Assembly: GCF_019703515.2 (NCBI RefSeq)
Contig: NC_059382.1
Location: 13,371,001-13,435,000, forward strand
Length of the DNA stretch: 64,000 bases
Source of the DNA: Myxocyprinus asiaticus
Lineage: Eukaryota; Chordata; Actinopteri; Cypriniformes; Catostomidae
Direction: 5' to 3'
Every line of letters starts with the position of its first letter. Within the stretch, counting starts at the first letter, position 1. Positions 13,833-27,576 of the stretch are shown here, piece after piece. The position numbers and the translations under genes are program-made. The notes under the pieces are model-generated. The model worked only from the letters and a program-made list of their open reading frames with translations. It was not told the origin of the DNA and did not search any database.

Positions 13833-14487
13833 GGCTGTGTCCACAATCATTCACTCATTCACTATTTCCTATATAGTGAATGGCAGTTAGTGCACTATAT
13901 CTCAGCAGTAAGTGAATGAAATGAGTGAGTTCGGACGCTGAAGTATTCACAGAGTGTCGGAGCTTTGGGGCTGTCGCAGAAACGTCACATATGAAATTTT
14001 AAAATACTTGTACCTTACTTGTTATTCTTATTAAATCATATATTAATACAATAAATCTTCAATCTGTTTGTCATTTTTAATATATACTGTGTGTTAATAT
14101 AAAGAGTAAAGACATTTTATCAAATAAAGAGTACATTTTAAAATGTATCTGTATGTTTTGTCTCTCTATATATTATTATGTTATTTTAATCAAGTAATGA
14201 TTGGTCAAAAAGTAATTTACTACATTCAGCATGAAATAAAACATTGCAGGAGTGAAGGAAGCAGTAAACTCCCAGATCATACGTCTTCCCCGTGGTGGAT
14301 TGTGGGAAATTAACCATTGTCGAGTGTACATCAAATGTACACTTGAAAATAGAGTGCATTGTGGGTAAGAATGAGTGAACAAAAGTAAGGAACGAGTGGC
14401 TCACTCATAATTCAGACACTCCTAAAAAATGGCAGACACCCGAAATAGTGCACTATATAGTGGATAGGGAGCGGTTTCAGACACAGC
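13833..14487. mobile_element. MITE with GGCTGTGTCC ends
   Basis: The left side GGCTGTGTCCACAATCATTC, followed by CTATATAGTG, is mirrored at the right by GTGCACTATATAGTGGATAG and then CAGACACAGC. The 5' start was placed at the first matching base. The frames inside are chance. Confidence 0.7.
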
Positions 14488-14818
14488 AAGTGTTCCACGA
14501 CCGGGGTTGGTGCCCTACGCACTAGGCTGTGTACTCTGCATTTAGAGAGCAGCAGTACTGCTGTACAGAACTAATTATCTAAATTCTTTCGACATTGAAA
14601 ACTGTAACTACACTGAAATATGAATCCACACAGGACTTTAAAAGCTGTGAAATAGCAAAAGAAGGCATTAATAAAGAATGATCTTGCTTTGGTTTATATT
14701 TCAGCATTATATATAATGTCCTTGTGGGAAATTTTCACGTTTTCACTGTAATAATTACTAGAAATGTTTCCAAACCTCTCTTCTTATTGACAAATTCTTC
14801 CAGACCTGACAAGAGCCC

Positions 14819-15371
14819 TTAAAGGGATAGTTCACCCAAAAATTACAATTATTATTTATTCACCCTCATGCCACCCCAGATGTGTATGACTTTCTTTCAT
14901 CTGCTGAACTCAAATGAAGATTTTTAGCTCTGTAGGTCCATACAATGCAAGTGAATGGGTGACAACATTTTAAAGCTAAACAAAATCACATAAGTCAGCA
15001 TAAAAGTAATCCATAAGACACCAGTGGTTAAATCAGTATCTTCAGAAGTGATGTGATAGGTGTGGATGAGAAACAGTGAAACAGATCACTTTCACATTCT
15101 TCTTCTTGTGTTTTTGGTGATTCACATTTTTCTCTGTATATCGCCCCCTGCTTTCTAGCAAAAAATGACAAATATTGATCTGTTTCTCACCCACACCTAT
15201 CATATCACTTCTGAAGACATGGATTTAACCACTGGAGTCTTATGGATTAAATATTCTTCAAAAATCTTAATTTGTGTTCTGCAGAAGAAAGGAAGTCATA
15301 CACATCTGGGATGGCATGAGGGTGAGTAAATTATGAGAGAATTTTCATTTTTGGGTAAACTACCCCTTTAA
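14819..15371. mobile_element. TTAA MITE, near-intact
   Basis: TTAAAGGGATAGTTCACCC at 14819 and its inverted match at the right end, with TTAA at 15368-15371. Long internal complementarity includes CACACCTATCATATCACTTC. No protein. Confidence 0.88.
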
Positions 15372-15517
15372 AGTGATAGCTCAGCCATTATTTAATATTC
15401 TGTCATCATTTCTCTACCCTCATGTTGTTCCAAACCAGCGTGATGCTTTGTATTATGTGGAACACAAAACATGTTAGACAGAATGTTAGGGACTGACAGT
15501 CTCAGTCACCATTCACT

Positions 15518-15571
<54 letters not shown>

Positions 15572-15690
15572 ATTCACTGAAAGTAAATAGTGACTCAGGC
15601 AAACATTCTGTCTAATATCTCCTTATTGTGTTGCATGGAAGAAAGTCATATGGGTTTGGAACAACATGATGGTGAGTGATGACAGAATAT
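15368..15690. mobile_element. second TTAA MITE abutting the first
   Basis: It begins TTAAAGTGATAGCTCAGCC on the same TTAA that ends the previous element. A TA microsatellite occupies its centre. The right end fades into an AAT repeat. Confidence 0.75.
15521..15569. repeat. (TA)n microsatellite
   Basis: Pure TA tract in the centre of a TTAA MITE. Confidence 0.97.
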
Positions 15691-15691
15691 C

Positions 15692-15694
<3 letters not shown>

Positions 15695-15740
<46 letters not shown>
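15695..15740. repeat. (AAT)n microsatellite
   Basis: Fifteen uninterrupted AAT-type units at the worn right end of a MITE. Confidence 0.97.
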
Positions 15741-16414
15741 TCAGTAATACATGTTCAGTGTGTATTGTGTAATGGACTATAGGGGAGTAAACATCTATTA
15801 TGTCATTTGTAGTGATATTACTCACTACTTGAGTACTCTTTTAATTCTGAGACCAGTGCAGACAGACAGCTCAATGGAGGTTAAGTCATTCACTTGTCTC
15901 CAGCATCCTATAGCTTTCTATACAGCAAAGTGCATTCACTCCTAAAATCCAACCAAAAGTTCAGTTTCAGGCTGCAGATGATGTTTGGACCACTCAACAT
16001 GGTTGGCAGACATGGGACAATGATAATCAGTACATATATTCAGAATTTTGTAATGCTAAATTTTATTTTAACATGGTTGGCAGTGATTGGATGATCTGGC
16101 CATTACTTTAAATCATGATTATTTATTCAGTTTTACAGTAATGTCTGTGATGTCTGTAATGTCTCAAAAACATGAATAACCAACTTTCCTGGAAACATAA
16201 TAAACAATTTGATGAAAAGACTTTTCTATAGACTTTCTATAGCTTGATGTTATTTAAAATGTCACAACTTCGACATACATTTTTAGGAAAACTATTTTCT
16301 CTAGATTTATTTATTTATTTATATTGCTTGTTTATTAGGTGCTACTAGTCACAAATCAAAAAGGAAAATGGAAAATGCACACATCAGTCATGCTCTGGTC
16401 TTAGGAGGTTAAAG

Positions 16415-17117
16415 GAAAGATGGTAAAAAAGAAAAAAGTTGAAATAATTTTTGTGGTAATCAACATTATAGGTGCGTCCCAAACCGCACACTTCGGCACT
16501 ATTCTACGCCATTTTGTAATGTAAGTAGTGTGAGTAGTATATTAACACTGAAAATGCAACAAAAAGGAGTGTACTATAAGTACCTGGATGATGCACTTTT
16601 TCAGCTGTCAAAAAGGATTGGGGAATGTTGGACACTTCATGCACTCAGCGCAAGCGGCTTGCTGTACATAGTGGAAGGGACGGAGTTACCTGGCTCCGCT
16701 GCTGGTCTGACAAAACAGTTGTAAATAATGAAGAACACAGCAGCTAGCAAAACTTCAGTGGAGACAGCACCTTACAAATGTGAGTTGAATGATTTACCAT
16801 CACCCCAATCTGTATGAATATATTCATTGTTTAAGATACAAGTGTTGAACTGAGGTTGGCTAATGCGCTAAAGCTAGTGGAAACACATCACGAGCACTTG
16901 AAATGTCACTTCCATCAGCTGTTAAACGGCGAACACTTCCGTGTAGTAAAAAAAAAAAATGTTAAGTGTTCCATTTGGGACGATACTACACTTTAAGAAT
17001 TCATACACTACATGGCTGAGTTTTGTAAGTGCATAGTGTATAGTGTGTCGTTTGGGACACAGCTTATGCCACAAATGCTCTCGATTAAGCTTAACTTGTA
17101 TCAAACTCGTAATATTC
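16415..17117. mobile_element. AAAGGAATATTCCAGG-family 3' end split by a MITE
   Basis: GTTGAAATAATTTTTGTGG leads to ATCAACATTAT and resumes after the insert as GCCACAAATGCTCTCG and on to the terminus near 17117. The left half of the element is missing or very diverged. Confidence 0.65.
16470..17063. mobile_element. MITE with GTGCGTCCCAAAC ends
   Basis: Left end AGGTGCGTCCCAAACCGCAC; right end complementary (GTTTGGGACACAGC). TTAT is repeated on both sides (16466-16469 and 17064-17067). The sequence either side joins into one older element, which gives the insertion point exactly. A 64-codon frame inside is not a known protein. Confidence 0.75.
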
Positions 17118-17225
17118 CTCATATCCTTTTGTATTTCACAGAAGAAAGTCCATATGGGTTTGAAACATCATGAGGTTAAGGAAATGATGACATAATTTAC
17201 ATTTTTGGGTGAAATATTCCTTTAA
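17117..17225. mobile_element. TTAA MITE, right end only
   Basis: CAGAAGAAAGTCCATATGGG through TTTTTGGGTGAAATATTCC to TTAA at 17222-17225. It follows directly after another element's terminus. Confidence 0.7.
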
Positions 17226-20200
17226 TAGACAGACTTTTCCATTGTGCTGCTTTAATTGAATATTGTAAATATTATGATAACACACCAGTATGACCAAGTA
17301 TTTAATTTACTATGTAAAAAGCTATTTCATTTCTGGAAAGATTGTCAATGTAACAAAGAAACCATGATGACTAAAGTTTCCAAACAAGGGCTGGGCAGCT
17401 TAGTCATTTACTTTGTGTTCATTTGTATTCTGTGAAAAATTACATCTCATAAAAGCCATGTAGAGGCCAAGAGAAATATGGATGGGAGTTTCGAAGCATA
17501 TATATTGATAATTTCTTGTCATGATTTCTTGACTACTGCCAAGCACTACATTTGGAGATTATGATAAACATCAATACTTTATGAATTTCAAATGATCTTG
17601 GCTTGAAAATAAACATAGCCATGAATGTGGCTAAATAAAGCATTATTTCAGGATCAATGCTCCCAGCATTTCAAAAGGCTCGTGAAAGCATTAATTAAAC
17701 TGCCCTTCAAAAAAATCTAATGCCATTTCAGTTTAATTACTTTCTTTGTTAATTACTTTCCTTGTCAGTGGATTAACTATGCTTAGTGTTAATTGCTTAC
17801 CATTGGCATGTGTATGTTATCCATTAGAGGTTGATGCCCAGTACAATGAGGATGTGAAAATGTAAATGAACAGAACTAATACAATATAAAGTGCAATCCA
17901 TACGAAAACTGTTTCTCTTAAGGTGTTTCAGTTGATCACTTATTAGGGCTGGGTAAAAATATGAATTTTTATATTTGTAAAATCCCAAGGTCAAACTTTT
18001 TCTTTAAAGTTTACTTCAGTTTTAGTTGTGTGATTATTATATCTGTTAAATAAATAGCATTTTAACTGCATGGTTTGGGCCCTGCTGTTAATTTTAATGA
18101 ACATGTTAGAACGTGTATAATTTACAGCATTAGCTGAGAGATAATTTCCTTCAAATGTAAGCAAAATGGACATTAATACTAAAATATACCCATAAGAATA
18201 ATTTAATCAAATTGAATCAAAATCAAATTGAGAGCTGGTGAATCATAATCAAATCAAAACTGGGAAATTTGTATCAATACCCAGCACTATCACTTAGTGT
18301 AAGCACTGTTGTTCTTTACCTTTAAATATATTTAATATAGGAAATTGCCACTTTGTTTCTTAATTTTTTATGTTCTCCTGAGAAATTGCAAAAGTCTGGA
18401 AATTTCATCTGAGCCTGACTAAGCTTGACAAAGCAATGCAAGCTGCACAATCCCACCTGCATTAGTTCAAAAATATTGCTTACAACCTAGTTTCAACAGC
18501 TGGCATGTAAAACAAAAAATTCCCTCCATTTCATGTGATTTACGGTACGCAATCCTTATTCCAGGCATCCAGAATGTCACGGTATCCAGTAACAATGACT
18601 CAGTATTAAAACAGAAAAGACTAGACTATACTAGACCAAACAGAAGCTGACCAGACAAGAATGTTTTTAACAAGAAGCATTTTTCATTAAAAACTACTTG
18701 TTTATGAGGTTCCATTCACAAAAAGGTGTAAAACATCACAGTAAAAACATAGGGTACCAAATAAAAATTCTCACAAAACCAGTTCTAAGTTTCGTAGAAG
18801 TCTGACATCAATAACATTATGCCTTGTCCTTTAGATCCATTCTAGATCACAGCGAGTGAAATTGTCCATTCATTCAGATTCTGAACAGCACTGATCTTAC
18901 GATTGCTACAGGCTATACTTACTAAAGAGCACCTTACATGACTGCAATAAAGAATAGCGAACACATTACCAAATGTGCTGGTGGCACCATCATAACAGCA
19001 CTGGTGAGTAATAATTAGGACAGAAAATGGTAAACCCCATTTTCAAAAATGCTCAAAACTGTAAATTAATTTAGGAGACTTTGGTTCATATTTTAATATC
19101 ATATTTTAAACTTTGCCTGGACCACAAAAGCAGACACCATATCCTAAAGTATACACATAGCACCTCAACCCTCTCTGATATCTTTAAAAAAAAACACACA
19201 AAAGGATTTACCACAGCCCCACAAAGTGTGAGACAACAATGTTTTATGGTGTCACTAAAGCTTGGAACTTAAATGCAATTCAGAGGGTCATGAGAATGGG
19301 TTTTCAAAATTAAATGAATAAAAAATAGGACCTGAATGGCCATGCATTGACCAGACCTATACAGGCTGCTTTCTTGACAATGGTTGTAAAATAACATAAA
19401 ATCTAATTCAGATAATAGAAGACACTGACAAATCTTATATATAGATACATATATATATATATCACTTTATTTCACGGCTCTTTAAAATAATTTATTCTGA
19501 TTGGTCAATCCCGGTATTCTGCTCTTAAATATTTTTATAAAATGAGAGCCAAACTGTTTATGATTTATTTTTCAATAATAACCAGCTGACTGTACATTAA
19601 CTCTTACTTGGACTAAACAAAACTATAATAAACACTACTGTAATATATATTTAATAGTTTTCTGCATCGAAATGATGGTTGATTGGTTTGTCCTTCTACT
19701 TATGGTTTTTTTTTTCTCTCTCGAGTGAATCATCATGGTTTTTATAGGTAAAGGGTCCCCAACACACAAACCTTAAAGAACAAAAAAAGTGAATTGTCTT
19801 TTGTTTTGACTCAAATGTATTGTATTGTATGATATCTCTATAATTGTTCTATTCAGCTACTGTATATTGTTGCCTAAACATAACCAAATTCATTTGATGA
19901 CTGTGTGAAAACTCCCACATATTTGCATTGTTTAGCATCTTGGAATCTGTACACAGCACAGGAAAAAGGAATGCAAAGTGGTATCCCTCAACAGTACACC
20001 TAATGGAAAGAGAGTAGAAATGCATCATAATAAAAGCCGGGGTCAAATGAGGCGAAGGACTCCTCAGGGGTGGAATCAAAACAAGGAGCCTCATGAAACT
20101 GAGACTCCGATTTCACTGCTGCACGATTTGATTGTGTGATACTACTCAGTCCTACTATAATATTCATCATTACGGTACTACATCGAGAAGAGAATAATTC

Positions 20201-20560
20201 CTTTTTTCACATGATACAATGTGATCAATGCTTGTTGCAAACAAAGAAGATTCTGAAATTACAGTGCTTTGAGATCAAGTCTTGAATGAGAAACATATAT
20301 CAAAATACAGTAATACTTGATGTTGGCTCAAATCTGTGTAATGCAAAAACACATGCATGACTTGCTCAAATGGCATTGTATTTACTTGCATGGATTAAAC
20401 AGAGACTTATATTTCCTTGTAATTTAATGTAATATATTTATTTGTCATGAAGCAGACAGGAAAAAAAAATCTGATGAATAACTTAAACTGACAATACACT
20501 GGAAAGAAATAGCACACAGTCTATGTTTTCATTGTTATGATACATAGTTTTGACCCTATT
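17226..20560. other. spacer, nothing recognised
   Basis: AT-rich sequence with a diverged AATCAAATTGAATC-type stretch near 18200. No gene or element assigned. Confidence 0.6.
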
Positions 20561-20764
20561 TTAATAGGGATAGCTCACCCAGAAACTATCTGTGGAACAC
20601 AAAAGGAGATGAATATTAAGGACTGCAGCATCCACATTAAAGTTAATGGTGACTGAGGCTATCAGTCTGTGTTATTCATCTCCTTTTGTGTTCCATGGCA
20701 GAAATTAATTCATGCAGGTTTGAAGTAATTCATGCAACATAAGGGTGGAACAACATCCCTTTAA
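20561..20764. mobile_element. TTAA MITE, short copy
   Basis: Starts TTAATAGGGATAGCTCACCC and ends ACAACATCCCTTTAA. The centre has GTGGAACACAAAAGGAGATG and its inverted partner. Confidence 0.75.
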
Positions 20765-22822
20765 AATATCTATTAATGGAGCTCAAAGGTGTGAATATAT
20801 GAGTTCTTAATCTCTCTAATATCCACAGCAACGACCCCCTTAAAATGATGTCAATCCCAGGTCATTCTTTAGCTTTTATTCCCTCTCTTCATTCCCCCTA
20901 GAGCAGACTCCAGGATTTAAATGACTCCAGGGAGACAGGGAATAAATGGTTATTATGATCTAGTTTTATGGAAAGCAAACCAAAGAAACTCACAATCAAA
21001 ATCAGAGCCAGTCGAATAAAGAGCCAGACTGCAATAATAAATATTTGGCATAACCTAATCAGAGTAAAGCAGAAAATTAAACCTTGTCTAAATCATTTTC
21101 CAGCTTACTGTAAGTACACTACATCAGGGCAGCGAATGCTCGACACCACTGAGGGATTTTTCTTTTGTGTAACCTAACTAATCATTTTTGCATTACTCAT
21201 GAAACCAAACTGGCAGCATTCACACAAAAAAGAACCCAAAATGTATGGAAAAGATGCAAAAGCCAAAGTTAAATTAAGGCCAACTGTCCGGGGAGTGGAG
21301 CATGTGAATTCCTGGTGTTTCCAATGTTATACCCCTGCTGTGTTACATGGCCTCAACCCCTTTTGTGTATGGTTAACCCGTTAAATCCCACCAAAGTGGC
21401 TATTCAGTGGAGTGCCATCCACCCCAGGCGTTATTGTGACAGGCCTTTGTTAACAACAATAGATGTAAAGAGGATAAGACACCAGTAACACTTCCTAACT
21501 TCCTTCTCACTTTCTCCACCCCGGTAGGGCAAGTGCCTAGAGTGACATGATCCCCCTTTTGTTTTTGATTTGTTCAAATCCAAGTGCACTAAAATTGTGG
21601 TAACTGTAAAAAGGTTTTTATAACCTGGTGGATACAAATTTGAGGTGGAGCGAGTGGGTCACATTTTTGATAAAATTACTTAAAAAGGTGGTCTGCGTAA
21701 ATACTGAGGTCGTGTGATGTATCATTTTCATCTGTAAGTAACATGGCAGCATTTTTTGAGATGTCCACTGACATCAAAGCAAATAATCCTATCTTTACAA
21801 TGTTATTTTCATGATTTATACAAGCTATAAAATTAAAAATAAAAGCAATATTTTTAAGAATTAATATTTGGGACCTAATGTTTTGGTAAATAGCAATTAA
21901 TACATTTTCAGATGTATCTTTCATGTTCTTTGCCTTAAAATATCTTGCCATTTTTCAAAACGAATTAAAATAGTAATTTCAACACCGTGGATTCAGCCAG
22001 AGTCCAGGGTTGAAATTTTCTTTTCAACACGTTCTTGCTCTGGCCTCAGCTTATGTTTTAAACAGAGGGTGTATCACAAGCAGCCATGGCAAAAAATAAA
22101 ATAAAAACGTGTTAAAAGCTGATTATCCATGCATGTCCAGATGGAATTTTGATCATAGTAAATAAACTCTCTTGCTAGAAAATAGAAATACCAGTGCCTA
22201 TTCAAAGCCATAAATAAATAAAAACACTCAAGGCAGCCTAACCAAACCCAAACCAAAGATTAAAAATAAATTGGCAAACATTGGCCAAAATATTTAGAAA
22301 AGAATATATATAATAATGTTTTTTTATTTTATTTTAACCACTGTCGATATTTAAACCTGTATGAAATTAAACTAAAATTCTCTAAGCTGAAGCATTTTAC
22401 TAAACTAACATACTCTAATGATCACAGATTTGCAAATAAGTTCAACGCTTATATTGATGGGACAATTTTAGCCTTCCCTTTAACCATGGGTCACTGGTTA
22501 GCAAACATATTCTTGCACTTGCCTCCTTCTAAGCAGGTGAACTGAGCTCAAGACTTTCCCACGATCCCTCACTAAATCTCTTTTTGCTCTGCCCCTTCCC
22601 TCTGTCCCAGCCATCTGTCTATGTTTCAGAGTGCGAATGCTAGAGCAAGTGTCAGCTGCTGGGACAAGTCCAGCATTCCAAAACTGATTTCATCAAAACA
22701 ATTGGCCAGCCATACAAATATTTTGGTAACAAATGATACATTCAGTATTTGTAGTATTTATTTTTTTTGCTGAAAAAGTTGGAACACCAAATAATGTCTC
22801 TCTCATTCTCTCTCTCTTTCAG
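20765..22822. other. spacer, nothing recognised
   Basis: A 91-codon minus frame at 21676-21951 has no recognised domain. The rest is AT-rich. Confidence 0.55.
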
Positions 22823-22863
22823 CGTAGTCTTGTGACAGAACAAGAAAAGGGAATTTTTCCGAG
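22823..22863 (+). other. candidate 41-bp exon, unrecognised
   Basis: A long CT-rich tract ending CTTTCAG precedes 41 bp, then a GTAAGC donor. One frame is open (SLVTEQEKGIFP). It could be an untranslated exon or a chance pair of splice signals. Confidence 0.3.
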
Positions 22864-24070
22864 GTAAGCATGATTTTCACCATGATCTCTGTGCTTGTTT
22901 GTAAAGAATATAACAAGAATCAAAATTTCATAATGATACTTTCTTGGAGATTATTTAAATCGATAATTGGCTAATTAAAATGTCAAAATAATTACCTCCA
23001 AGATAAATGTAGACATTACATTGGGAATTTTTTTTTAACCTAACATCTCAATAAACTGGTTTTATTTAAATCAAAAATAAATCACAAATATTTAACATCA
23101 CTGAATCAACCTTAATACAGGTAACACCAGCAAAACTAATTTCAAGGGTAAGATCAGGTAGAAATAGCTTCTTAAAGAAACAATTGCAGGTTTCTACTTT
23201 TTAAAGTGTAAACTATCTAAATTCAAGAAGCGACAGTAACATTTTTGAAAGAATTCATCATCTGCACTGATAGCACCCTATCTGAGCAAAAACAGCTAAC
23301 CAAAATTGTCAAGAATTAGGGCTTCTATAAGTAGTCACCGTTTGGTGACAATTTTTCAATGGAAGCAAGCAGTGTAGGGTAAATGATCAACACATTAAAT
23401 GCTCCGTATCAGGTCATTTTTTATAAAATTGTCAAAGCAATAGCAAAAAATAACGCTTTGCTTTTAAAGGAAATAATTAAATAAAAACCAGCTATGATAC
23501 GCAGTCATGTGACATACAGTCATCCTTCTATCCTCCATGGTTTTTTCTCTGGCATGTGGGCAGCCCACGTATCATTTAAGTATTAAAAGAAGTGCTCCTG
23601 GTTCTGTGGCTCTCCTTCCCTCTAATCGTGTGACATTGGCTGGCTGAGAGCATGAGAACGGAGCCGCTTGAATAGCAGAATCCTCATACTTGGCTAGTAA
23701 CCATGGTAGCAGATGCCTACTCTCCTTGCCCTCCTTACCTCCTTGCTCCCTCATTGAAAAGAGGGCACGCCTCACTTTCTTCTTCCTGACCGAACTTGCC
23801 TGGCCCTCAAAGGAAGCAATTCAGCAGGTCACCGGTCTAGACTTGTTTGCATGGTCCCTGGAACAGCCTTGAGGTAACCCTTGCTCCCTGTGCGTAGCAC
23901 CACCGCAGGCTGCAGGGGGGACATCGGAGATGTGAATTTGTAAGGAGCTCCGGCTGATTTTGCCTTTGTGCCTCATTGATCGACTGAATATCGAGCACTC
24001 TGTCTGTGCTTGTGTGAAACGGATAGCTTAGTAAGCATTTTTTCTAATCAGGCTCGCATTGTGGGCCAAC

Positions 24071-24110
<40 letters not shown>

Positions 24111-27014
24111 TTCGCCACCACTCTCACTCTCTTTCTAACCCGCCCTCTCTCTCACTCTTTTTCTGTATCCACTTCTCTTTATTCCTCTTTCTCACCTGTT
24201 ATTTTCTTTTTCTTTCTGCTTTCTCTCTCCCCTTTTCTCTCTCGTCTTGTCCTCACGCCTCTCTGTTTTGATCATCTGAACATCAGGATAAGCATGTTGT
24301 GATACTTCAGATAAATGCTATTTCATTTGTTATTGATCCTGATGTGATTTCAGTTACCCGTGGATTTCAGCCTCAACCAGGATGAGGACAAACCACTGAG
24401 TTTTAAGCTATAGAATCAAAAACTATTTCAAATGCATTGCTTTACTTTTATTAGGTATGTTTCCATTGCATCTTAAAGAGACGTCTGCATGGCAAATGGA
24501 GTAGTTGCTTTGAAAAAAAAATATATATATATAATAAGGCTGTAGTCACGTAACAATGCACATGAGAATTTTTTTTTTTTTCTGTGAAATACTGATCTTT
24601 TATAAGGTGAGTGTAACTATGTTCTTGTGTCTTGGATTTGATACAACTGCATGCATCAATTTTTAATAGATGTAGGTAAATTAGTTGATGTAAAATTACA
24701 ATATGTTGATTGTCTACCTAAACATATATGTTAAATATGCTGCGAGTAAAGCTGTAAGTCTTTAAACTTTTCTGTGTCTCTGGTCACTATGACGTGTTGC
24801 AAATATTGAGGGATTATTAGGCTTTTCACTATGTTGCCACTGTGATTAGATTTCCTGAGTGCATTTTCACTCATGTCAGACATCATTGAAATTATATCAG
24901 AAGTACAGAAATCATTATTTTGCTAGATAATCATTATGTTTCTGATTTGGGGGTATGAAAATGCAAGACCTTTTACATGAACATAGTCATGCTGTATTGC
25001 AAGTAAGAACATTCAGTTTATTCATTTATGCTGTTGAAATTATTTATATACTGAATTGTCACTATATTCATATGTGATATAAACTTCAACATTATTTATG
25101 TTTGAACTGGCTGTATAAACATAATATTAATATGAAAAAGCACACAGAAATGTTTTTGTGATTGTGTAGTGTATTTCTAAGATTTAAAGCATTAAAGCTT
25201 AAGATATAATTAAAAATATGATTTACCCTTTACTTCAAATTTTGTATGTGCTCAGTATTGCCTAGTGCTTTAAAAGTATTTGTAAAAAATGAAAAAAAAA
25301 ATAAATACAATAAAAAATTTGTAATTTGAAAAATAAATAATATGCAAAAATAAAAGTAATTTATATATTATATAGAAGTGTAATAAGTTAGTAATAAGTA
25401 ATGAGTGTTTATGTTTTAATACATTATTTTGAAATATTACAACATAAATGAAATGTTTATGAAATGAAATAAATGTTTACTTTTATGCAAAACCAACAAC
25501 AACAAAAAAAGGCATTTGGGTGAAAAATTCTTGCAATTTCTGTGCTTTTGTATTTCTAAAATGTACCATATATTTCTAAATGTATAAAATATATATTTAC
25601 ATATAATATAGAAATTTCAGTTGTGCTGTTTATTTGTAAATTTGTTAGATCATTGCTGTTTTATGGGAAATGAATAGCTTTGTATATTATTAACCACTAA
25701 TCGTTTCACTGAGTGTTGTGAATATGAATTTATTTTTCTTGACCTGTTCAGTTAAATTCTGGTGAAAGATTGAGAATGCACCAAACTGGGTGTTTAAGGT
25801 TGTTTAAGAGGGATTTTTGGAGAAATTTGATTGGATGAAGCCCCGTGCAGCGTACCACACGCGCCATGTCAGTAGCTGGCGGTGAGGTCACAGAAAATGG
25901 AAGCTCAAGGTCTGAATTTAGACTGGAAATTACACTCTGTCTGATTTCATTTTACTGGCTATTGTTATAAAAATACTGGCCATTTTTACACATTAAACTA
26001 CAAAAACATTAAAAGAATAATTGGTAAATCATTTCCAGTCTTTGTGTCTTGAACAGGTGCTCAGAAGCCAAAGCCTTTTTAACATTTTAAGCATGTTTTT
26101 GTGATCTGAGTATGCAGTTTTTGGTTTTCGAATATTACGATTATTTTCACTCCATTATTTAATTATTTTTAAATATAAATTTTACTGCCTTAAGGCCATA
26201 ATGCATCCATAGGAGAGATGTAGGTATATTGATGTACAGAAGCTATTTCCATTTTTAAAAAAATTCCTTGTTTTTATCTTTACATTTTAGATTTGCTAAA
26301 TATTTTGTATAATTAGACTCATGAAGATATGAATTAGCAAGTGTTATTATTTTTATGAAAGAAAAAAAAAATAAAAGACATATTTTATATTTAAATTAAT
26401 GCCTTGTGCCCTTCAAAGTAATTTTAGGAAAAGCTCTGAAAAGCATTTGAATTGTTTAAAAAGAAAAAAAAAAAATGTATGTTCAAAGAGAGAGTACATA
26501 GCCAATGCAGTAAACAAACAGACGACAATAATTGGCCAACGTCAAATGACTTTCACCACACTGCAATTACATCACTGAGGATTTGTGGTATGCATTAATG
26601 GTCATGTCAGTTGTAATGTCCATTTTAGTGTTTTGACTTTGAAACAGCCATCAATATGTTCTTTTAGCTCGCTCGAACGTGTGACTCACAATAGACAATG
26701 AAGCCAAGACCAGCTGTGATTTTCTGTTGAGCTCACTCTATGCATTATTTATAGTCACATCAGTAGGTTATGCTGAAAGCTTGACCCTGCCGCATGACAT
26801 TGTCTCCAGCACATTCACGTTCTGGTCACCAAATGATAACCCGCTCGATCTGCCAGCATTCTTGCTGCCTTGCTGTCCTCATAATACATTTTAATAGAGC
26901 TGTTATTTTAGTCTCTCTATCTCTCATTAATCTGTCTTTCTCGCATACACACAGAATTCCCTTTTTGCTGGTACAGATACATACAAATCTCTCATTTCTA
27001 TAGAAATGAACAAT
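22864..27014. other. spacer with a GC-balanced patch at 23.5-24.0 kb
   Basis: 23540-24030 is non-repetitive and less AT-rich and may hold regulatory sequence. 24280-26800 is very AT-rich, with no features seen. Confidence 0.45.
24071..24106. repeat. (TC)n microsatellite
   Basis: Pure CT tract followed by a longer pyrimidine-rich stretch to about 24250. Confidence 0.97.
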
Positions 27015-27238
27015 TTAAAGGGATAGTTCAAAAAAAAAAATCCTGTCATCATTTACTTATCCTTATGTTGTTCCAAAACGATTTGTCTTTTATTCTTCTG
27101 TGGAACACAAAAGGAGATGCTAGGCAAAAAATTTGCCTCAGTCACCATTCACTTTCATTGGATGGAAAAAGAAATGCAATGAAAGTGAATGGCTACTGAA
27201 AAAGTTCCTAACATTCTGCCTTCTCTTTTTTGTGTGTT
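27015..27238. mobile_element. TTAA MITE, 3'-truncated
   Basis: Starts TTAAAGGGATAGTTCA with the family GTGGAACACAAAAGGAGATG motif and the inverted GAAAGTGAATGG blocks. The right terminus is missing after about 27238. Confidence 0.75.
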
Positions 27239-27576
27239 CAGGACTTCGCCCTCAGTAAACAGCACAAAAAGGTCCCTCTCTGCATTACCCGGATTAATAA
27301 AACACCAGTATCTGTTTAATTGCCTGAAAACCTATAAATGCCCTCTATTTATATGTCAAGATACAGCTTGTTGTGAAGTGTGGCTCAAACGAGTCATTCC
27401 ACAAAATATGACGGTCAACACTGCCCCTGCACCCCCCAAAGGCAGGACTCCTGCTCATAAATGCAGCAAGCACCCTGACCATACACACACACACAAACTT
27501 AATTGTTTTTAAACAGGTTGAAGCACTGAAACAGACAATAAGACTTTGCTGCCCATGTTTAATAATCCAACCAAAG

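Noticed and set aside
24059..24271. Ser/Leu-rich open frame
   Set aside because: Translation of a CT microsatellite and pyrimidine tract.
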